Assembly (NCBI GenBank): GCA_026004795.1
Contig: BPJV01000001.1
Span: 62,001 to 126,000 of the forward strand
Origin: Pirellulaceae bacterium
GTDB taxonomy: Bacteria; Planctomycetota; Planctomycetia; Pirellulales; Pirellulaceae
Reading direction: 5' to 3'
DNA length: 64,000 nucleotides
The position numbers and the translations under genes are program-made. The notes under the pieces were generated by a model. It ran no database searches, was not told the DNA's origin, and worked only from the letters and a program-made list of their open reading frames with translations. Of this stretch, positions 60,226-64,000 are shown in pieces; position 1 is the stretch's first letter, and the number at the start of each line of letters is the position of its first letter.

Positions 60226-60370
60226 GTGCTAATTGCTGCGCGTTAACTCGCGTCCGCCGCCCTGCCTGCGGAATCGTCCCTCTCACCTTCTTCTATCGAA
60301 CCGAGCAAGTCAGACGCCCCCACCAACGCCCCCATCGGCCAATGGCCCTGCTGGGCGCTTACGAAGCTCT

Positions 60371-61139
60371 TGAAGAACTTTTCCCGCTCGACTACCTCGA
60401 CTCTTCCGATGGAGGTGGTGATACGGCATCGGGTGTGGGAGATGGACGGAATACGCCATTGGCTAACTGGAAGGAAAGCGGTGGTAACGAACACACGTCT
60501 GATTCGTCGGATTCGAATGAAATCCCTTGGTACAACAAGCCGTTTGTCTGGATAGGCAGGAAGCTGTTCGGCCACTGGGGAAACTCGCTAAAGATCGATT
60601 TCGCCGCCAATAAAAAACGTCTCTCCAATACCGAATTCGTGGGAAAGGGCCAACTAACGGCAGGGGGACGCTTCAGTGTGAATGAAGGGACGTCCCAACT
60701 GATTGAAACGCTCGCCCGAGGCAATTACGAATACCTAGCCTCCGCGGGCAGCTTCGTTCGCTTAAGCGGCCCGATGGCCGGGTGGCAGCAGAGTGCCGCA
60801 AGCCGTCGTACCTTGCGCGGAAACCTCGGCATTGCAGATGGATCGGGATTGTATGCGCACCACATTGTTCCGGGAGGGCATCACCGGGCGGAGCTTGCAA
60901 GGAGTCTATTGACGCGGTATCAAATCGACATCAACGACGCAGTGAATGGTGTGCCACTTACGTTTGCCGAGCACTACCAATCAGGTTTGCATAGTTACGA
61001 TGCCATTGATGCGGTGACGCGCCGCTTGGAGCGGGCGATTGAAGGTATCGATGACTGGGCGACAGCGCGCGAAGCTTTGATCGAAGAGCTGCAACGAATC
61101 GGGGACGATATTCTGAATGATCGTTTTCCACCGAAATGA
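60371..61139 (+). pseudogene. Polymorphic toxin remnant, part 2: AHH-family nuclease tip
   Basis: About 255 codons continuing part 1 after the IS66. The first 60 are a Gly/Asp/Ser-rich linker. A segment NKPFVWIGRKLFGHWGNSLK follows, and the C-terminus carries SGLYAHHIVPGGHHRAELAR, the AHH motif of the HNH/Endonuclease VII-like toxin nucleases used in bacterial conflict. The domain itself looks intact up to the stop. Because of the insertion the full protein cannot be made, but an ATG at 60342 within the IS66 end is in frame and would give a 265-residue protein starting MALLGAYEALEEL. It lies 11 bp before a likely immunity gene. Confidence 0.85.
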
Positions 61140-61150
61140 GAACTTGATCG

Positions 61151-61699
61151 ATGTACTACTATCGTTATCATCCCGACGCCAATAACTACGCGGGGATAAT
61201 GCTAAGACCAGAGGATCGTGACGTCATCAAGATCCGCCACGTGACGTCTCCGATTGCCGACGAGTGGGTTCCAGTTGAAGTGCTTGACATCGAGGACAAT
61301 CCATCGACACATGGCGACTTTCCGAGTTTGGTGAACTACAACATGATTCCCGTGATGAGCCTGCGGGCGTGGGACGCGCTGCGACCGCTGATCGGCTACT
61401 GCTGTGAGGCGTTGCCGATCATTCATCCCAGCGGCAAGCCGTACTATATCATCCACGTTATGGAGACAATCGACGCGCTGGATGAAGAACGTTCGGAGCT
61501 GTCACGCAACCGTGTAACCGGACGGGTGTCCGCCGTTTATCGCTATGCGCTCCGACCTGCCTCGCTGAGCGGCAAGCACATCTTCAAGCTGCCCCTCGAA
61601 AGCGGTGACGAGCTGCTGGTGGACGATGCCTTTCGGCAAGCTGTTGTGCAACATGGCTTGAAAGGTCTGCTGTTCAACCCGATCCCGCTTGTGGAATAG
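61151..61699 (+). CDS. Imm11/DUF1629-type immunity protein
   Basis: A 182-residue cytoplasmic protein likely to neutralise the AHH nuclease toxin encoded just upstream. The C-terminal half follows the DUF1629 (Imm11) pattern: YYIIHVMETIDALDEERSEL, then SGKHIFKLPLE, then a LVDDAFRQAVVQHGLKGLLF ending. The N-terminal part (YYYRYHPDANNYAGIMLRPE) also fits. No signal peptide or membrane helix. The position directly after the toxin tip, on the same strand, is the normal arrangement. It is intact, unlike the toxin. Confidence 0.8.
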   Translation: MYYYRYHPDANNYAGIMLRPEDRDVIKIRHVTSPIADEWVPVEVLDIEDNPSTHGDFPSLVNYNMIPVMSLRAWDALRPLIGYCCEALPIIHPSGKPYYIIHVMETIDALDEERSELSRNRVTGRVSAVYRYALRPASLSGKHIFKLPLESGDELLVDDAFRQAVVQHGLKGLLFNPIPLVE

Positions 61700-61853
61700 G
61701 CACGTGGGGGTGCCGCGTAGAGCATGACAGCATGGTTGGATGAAACTTTAGTGCCACCATCCCATCTGATTTTCATAACCTACTCGCGCAGCAATAAGTT
61801 ATCAGATTCGTGCGAGCTGGCGGACAATGAAGGTTGTAGTGGAAAGGCAGTTT

Positions 61854-61947
61854 GGCAGTTTGGTGCCACCCATTCATTTGGTTGACACAAGTGTTTATGC
61901 GGCAGTTTGGTGCCACCCATTCATTTGGTTGACACAAGTGTTTATGC
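61854..61947 (+). repeat. 47-bp tandem duplication of the two-hairpin element
   Basis: Two identical consecutive 47-bp units (61854-61900 and 61901-61947), each GGCAGTTTGGTGCCACCCAT followed by TCATTTGGTTGACACAAGTG and TTTATGC. The second unit is the start of the long repeat copy c. Confidence 0.9.
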
Positions 61948-62390
61948 GATAAGAAGTTAGGATCCGTTGGTCGGTGAGCCGTGGATTCGGACTGCTGTCC
62001 CTGCGGGACTGTTGGGTGGTTGGCCGAATTGTTCAAGCGGATGTCGGAATTGCTCGCCACGCATGTCCAGGCGTGTGTGGAGTTTGGGCGAAGCCCTGTC
62101 AGCACCGTAGCCTGGCAGCATCGCCCCGCAGGGGCCAGACCAAACTAGCCCGGGGCAAGGCCGTCAAGCGAGCACCGCTCGCACGCGGCCGTCGCCCTGG
62201 GTGGCAAAAGATCCCCACAGTCCCTGATCGCCCTGAAGGGGCGACCTATCGATGCAGCGAAGGTATTTGAATCCCTCGCGCCCATGAGCCACAGCATGAC
62301 CTATCGCTGTGAGCCGCAGCATGACCTGCCACTCCGTCCCGCACCGGCATCGCTGTCGGCCAGCCTGGCCGCTGATGACACATCCACGTG
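61903..62390 (+). repeat. Long dispersed repeat, copy c (about 490 bp)
   Basis: Second copy of the repeat at 56420-56906, same direction, ending at the same GATGACACATCCACGTG. After that point the sequence switches to another copy of the two-hairpin element rather than to a toxin. The two long copies bracket the toxin, IS66 and immunity genes. Confidence 0.85.
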
Positions 62391-62396
62391 AAATAT

Positions 62397-62662
62397 TTTG
62401 GTGCCACCCACCAATTGTATTGCCGCAAGTGCTTCTGCAACTGTAAGTTATGGCCTTCGGGTTGGCCCTCCGTGACTTCGGTATGCTGTCTTTAAAGGAT
62501 TGTTCGGCAGCGTGGTCCGGCCGTCCCTGTGAGGCGGTGCGGCGGCTGGCCGGGGTGTTCGAGCGGATGTCGGAATCGGCCTCGCTCGCCAGGGAGGTTG
62601 AGGCGAGTGTGGAGTTTGGGCGAAGCCCTGGCGGCACCGTAGCCTGGAGGCAACGCCCCAGG
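62397..62662 (+). repeat. Dispersed repeat, shorter copy (5)
   Basis: Starts TTTGGTGCCACCCACCAATT and carries GCAAGTGCTTCTG, a diverged palindrome and GTGTGGAGTTTGGGCG-like text (here GAGTGTGGAGTTTGGGCGAA) up to GGCAACGCCCC. It matches roughly the first half of the long repeat with many substitutions. Confidence 0.65.
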
Positions 62663-62867
62663 AACTGGAGTCGGAATAAGCCCATTTTGGCCGAAGGCCA
62701 AATTCACTGGCGCGGTGGTGGGCTCGGCCCCGAGGCACGTCGAAGAATCCTTGACAATGCCCCAGATCCATGACAAGCCCCCAGCTTGGACGCGTCGGTG
62801 GCTGTGGCGGCGGTGAATTCGGCTTACAGCCAACAACCTCGATGCGCACCTCCATCCTGAGGTAGAA

Positions 62868-63110
62868 TTGGATCGCCCTTTCAGGGCTTGGATGGTTGGT
62901 CGTTCGTGTTCCCAGGGCGGCGCTTTCAGCGGCTACGCCGCTGGCGCTCTGCCCCGGGCTTTCATGGCGCTGCCCCTTCGGGGCGAATTGAAGCATTTGG
63001 GAATTCTGGTGAATTCCACTGCGGGTGGGTATTTGGGAATTCTGGCGAATTCCACTACAGGAAGGCGTACGCATGCCGTCCCTACGGGACTGTTGGGAAA
63101 CAATGCGCCA
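62868..63110 (+). repeat. Second repeat family, copy A
   Basis: Text beginning GATCGCCCTTTCAGGGCTTG, followed by GTGTTCCCAG, GCGGCTACGCCGCTG and GGGCTTTCATGGCGCTGCCC with CTTCGGGGCG hairpin. Then come two GGAATTC-4-GAATTCC palindromes (63000-63017 and 63036-63053) and GGAAGGCGTACGCATGCCGT. The same order recurs at 63692-63910. No open frame in it looks like a gene. Confidence 0.7.
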
Positions 63111-63254
63111 TCCAAACTCCGGGCTTACGCCCGAAGCTAGATCATCACGCCGCTTCGCGGCTGAAAACGAGACTCGAACTGGGAATGCAACTCTGGACTC
63201 ACGCCTGAAGGGCGATCATCGCGTCACTTCACGGTTTGAATCGGTGTCGAAGAG

Positions 63255-63420
63255 GGTGGCAGTTTGGTGCCACCCACCACTTGTATTAACGCAAGTGCCT
63301 CTGTAGTAACACGTTAGGATCTGCAGGCTGGTGAGTGGTGACTTCATCATGCCGTCTCGACAGGACTGTTGGGCGGCGGGCGAGGTCGTTCGAACGGCGT
63401 TCGGGATCGCTCGCCAGGCA
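63255..63420 (+). repeat. Dispersed repeat, copy 6
   Basis: Starts with a hairpin GGTGGCA-6-TGCCACC, then CACTTG-8-CAAGTG, GTTAGGATC and CATGCCGTC, ending near GGATCGCTCGCCAGGCAGG. Diverged copy of the first third of the long repeat. Confidence 0.65.
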
Positions 63421-63437
63421 GGTTTTCTGGTTTTCTG

Positions 63438-63600
63438 GTTCCCAGGCTCTGCCTGGGAACTCAATACTTTGCAGGCTCCGCCTGCACATCTCCAGACAGC
63501 GTCTCACCGCGTCGCTACGCGACGCGCACGGAGGATAGGGGGCCCCGACGCCCCGGCCATGAATGACCGGGCTACTCTCACGGCGTCGCAACGCGACGAC
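63438..63600. repeat. Run of short perfect hairpins
   Basis: In order: GTTCCCAGGC-TCT-GCCTGGGAAC (63438-63460), GCAGGC-TCC-GCCTGC (63471-63485), CGCGTCG-CTACG-CGACGCG (63508-63526) and CGTCG-CAACG-CGACG (about 63583-63597). Stems are perfect and loops are 3-5 bases. No reading frame looks coding. Confidence 0.75.
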
Positions 63601-63691
63601 AACCAGGGCCGGCGCGGTGGCGGCGGCCTGATCGTCCTCTGGCGGCTGCGGATTCTATATACGTCACGGACACAAGGCAGCCTGAGAATCG

Positions 63692-63910
63692 GATCGCCCT
63701 TTCAGGGCTTGGATGGTTGGGCATTCGTGTTCCCAGCGCGGCGCTTCCAGCGGCTACGCCGCTGTCATCACACCCGACGCCCCTTGACATTCATCGTCAC
63801 ATCTGGGCTTTCATGGCGCTGCCCCTTCGGGGCGAATTGTGGCATTTGGGAATTCTGGCGAATTCCACTACTGGAAGGCGTACGCATGCCGTCCCTGCAG
63901 TCCTCTTGAG
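63692..63910 (+). repeat. Second repeat family, copy B
   Basis: Recurrence of copy A (62868) in the same order: GATCGCCCTTTCAGGGCTTG, GCGGCTACGCCGCTG, then a short unrelated insert, GGGCTTTCATGGCGCTGCCC, one GGAATTC-TGGC-GAATTCC palindrome (63849-63866) and GGAAGGCGTACGCATGCCGT. A further partial copy of the palindrome begins at 63986 and is cut by the window edge. Confidence 0.7.
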
Positions 63911-64000
63911 AAGATTGGGTGCTCTTTCAGGGCATGGGTGTGCTCATGCCGTCCCTGTGGACCTATTGAGTATGTTGAGCATATGGGAATTCTGGCGAAT

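Larger units (their letters stand above)
57192..60362 (+). mobile_element. IS66-family insertion sequence, complete, 3171 bp
   Basis: The left end GTAAGCGCCCATCAG and the reverse complement of the right end GTAAGCGCCCAGCAG match at 14 of 15 bases. The 8 bp GAAGCTCT occurs immediately before (57184-57191) and immediately after (60363-60370), the 8-bp target duplication expected of IS66. Inside are tnpA, tnpB and tnpC in the standard order, all intact. It is longer than the usual 2.5-2.7 kb because about 430 bp, including a 13-bp tandem array, lie between tnpC and the right end. Intact ends, genes and duplication suggest a fairly recent insertion. Confidence 0.95.

Noticed and set aside
59735-60286. 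183-codon minus-strand frame with 13-residue repeats
   Set aside because: Arises from the 13-bp tandem array, which leaves all frames open; no independent sign of coding.
62385-64000. CRISPR array in the repeat-rich right end
   Set aside because: Repeats are not evenly spaced, have no constant spacer length and no cas genes lie nearby; they are interspersed hairpin elements.

Overview
The window looks like a chromosomal segment of a planctomycete, probably of the Pirellulales type. The grounds are the gene content: two secreted formylglycine-type sulfatases, a very large alpha-2-macroglobulin-like secreted protein, an alginate-export-type porin beside a nitrate cluster, a fused 4Fe-4S/DmsC-type membrane subunit, zinc-ribbon membrane proteins and many small dispersed hairpin repeats. 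Genus and species cannot be read from the sequence. All calls come from reading the translations; no database search was run.

Layout. Positions 1-2330 hold the start of a B12-dependent ribonucleotide reductase (nrdJ, minus strand) with two NrdR-like boxes upstream, and a tRNA-Arg(ACG). Positions 2501-16934 form a nitrate assimilation locus: a divergent porin, a lipoprotein binding protein, a permease, two ATPases, a fused Fe-S/membrane anchor gene broken by two frameshifts, a molybdopterin nitrate reductase, a siroheme nitrite reductase and a flavoprotein reductase with an N-terminal Fe-S domain. The likely flow is nitrate uptake, reduction to nitrite, then to ammonium with NAD(P)H-derived electrons. 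Positions 17112-54640 hold mostly intact housekeeping and secreted-protein genes: prolyl oligopeptidase, a double-VWA membrane protein, a bifunctional-nuclease/WYL-regulator pair, sulfatases, an Rrf2 regulator with cysH and a likely operator, folD, a 2-hydroxyacid dehydrogenase, two membrane proteins, mnmG, holA, a HemW-like radical SAM gene, purM, an alpha-2-macroglobulin-like giant and a PP2C/GAF regulator. A 50-codon type-B ribosomal protein L36 gene lies at 54925-55077.

From about 55.6 kb to the right edge the DNA changes character to an accessory island. A 5'-truncated IS110-type transposase is followed by a ~490-bp repeat, then a polymorphic-toxin remnant interrupted by a complete IS66 element. 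The IS66 has inverted ends beginning GTAAGCGCCCA, an 8-bp target duplication GAAGCTCT and a 13-bp tandem array near its right end. After it come the AHH-nuclease toxin tip, an Imm11/DUF1629-type immunity gene and a second copy of the ~490-bp repeat. The last 1.6 kb is a non-coding island of at least two interspersed repeat families rich in short perfect hairpins. The toxin/immunity block between direct repeats, and the hairpin island, are the most unusual parts of the window.
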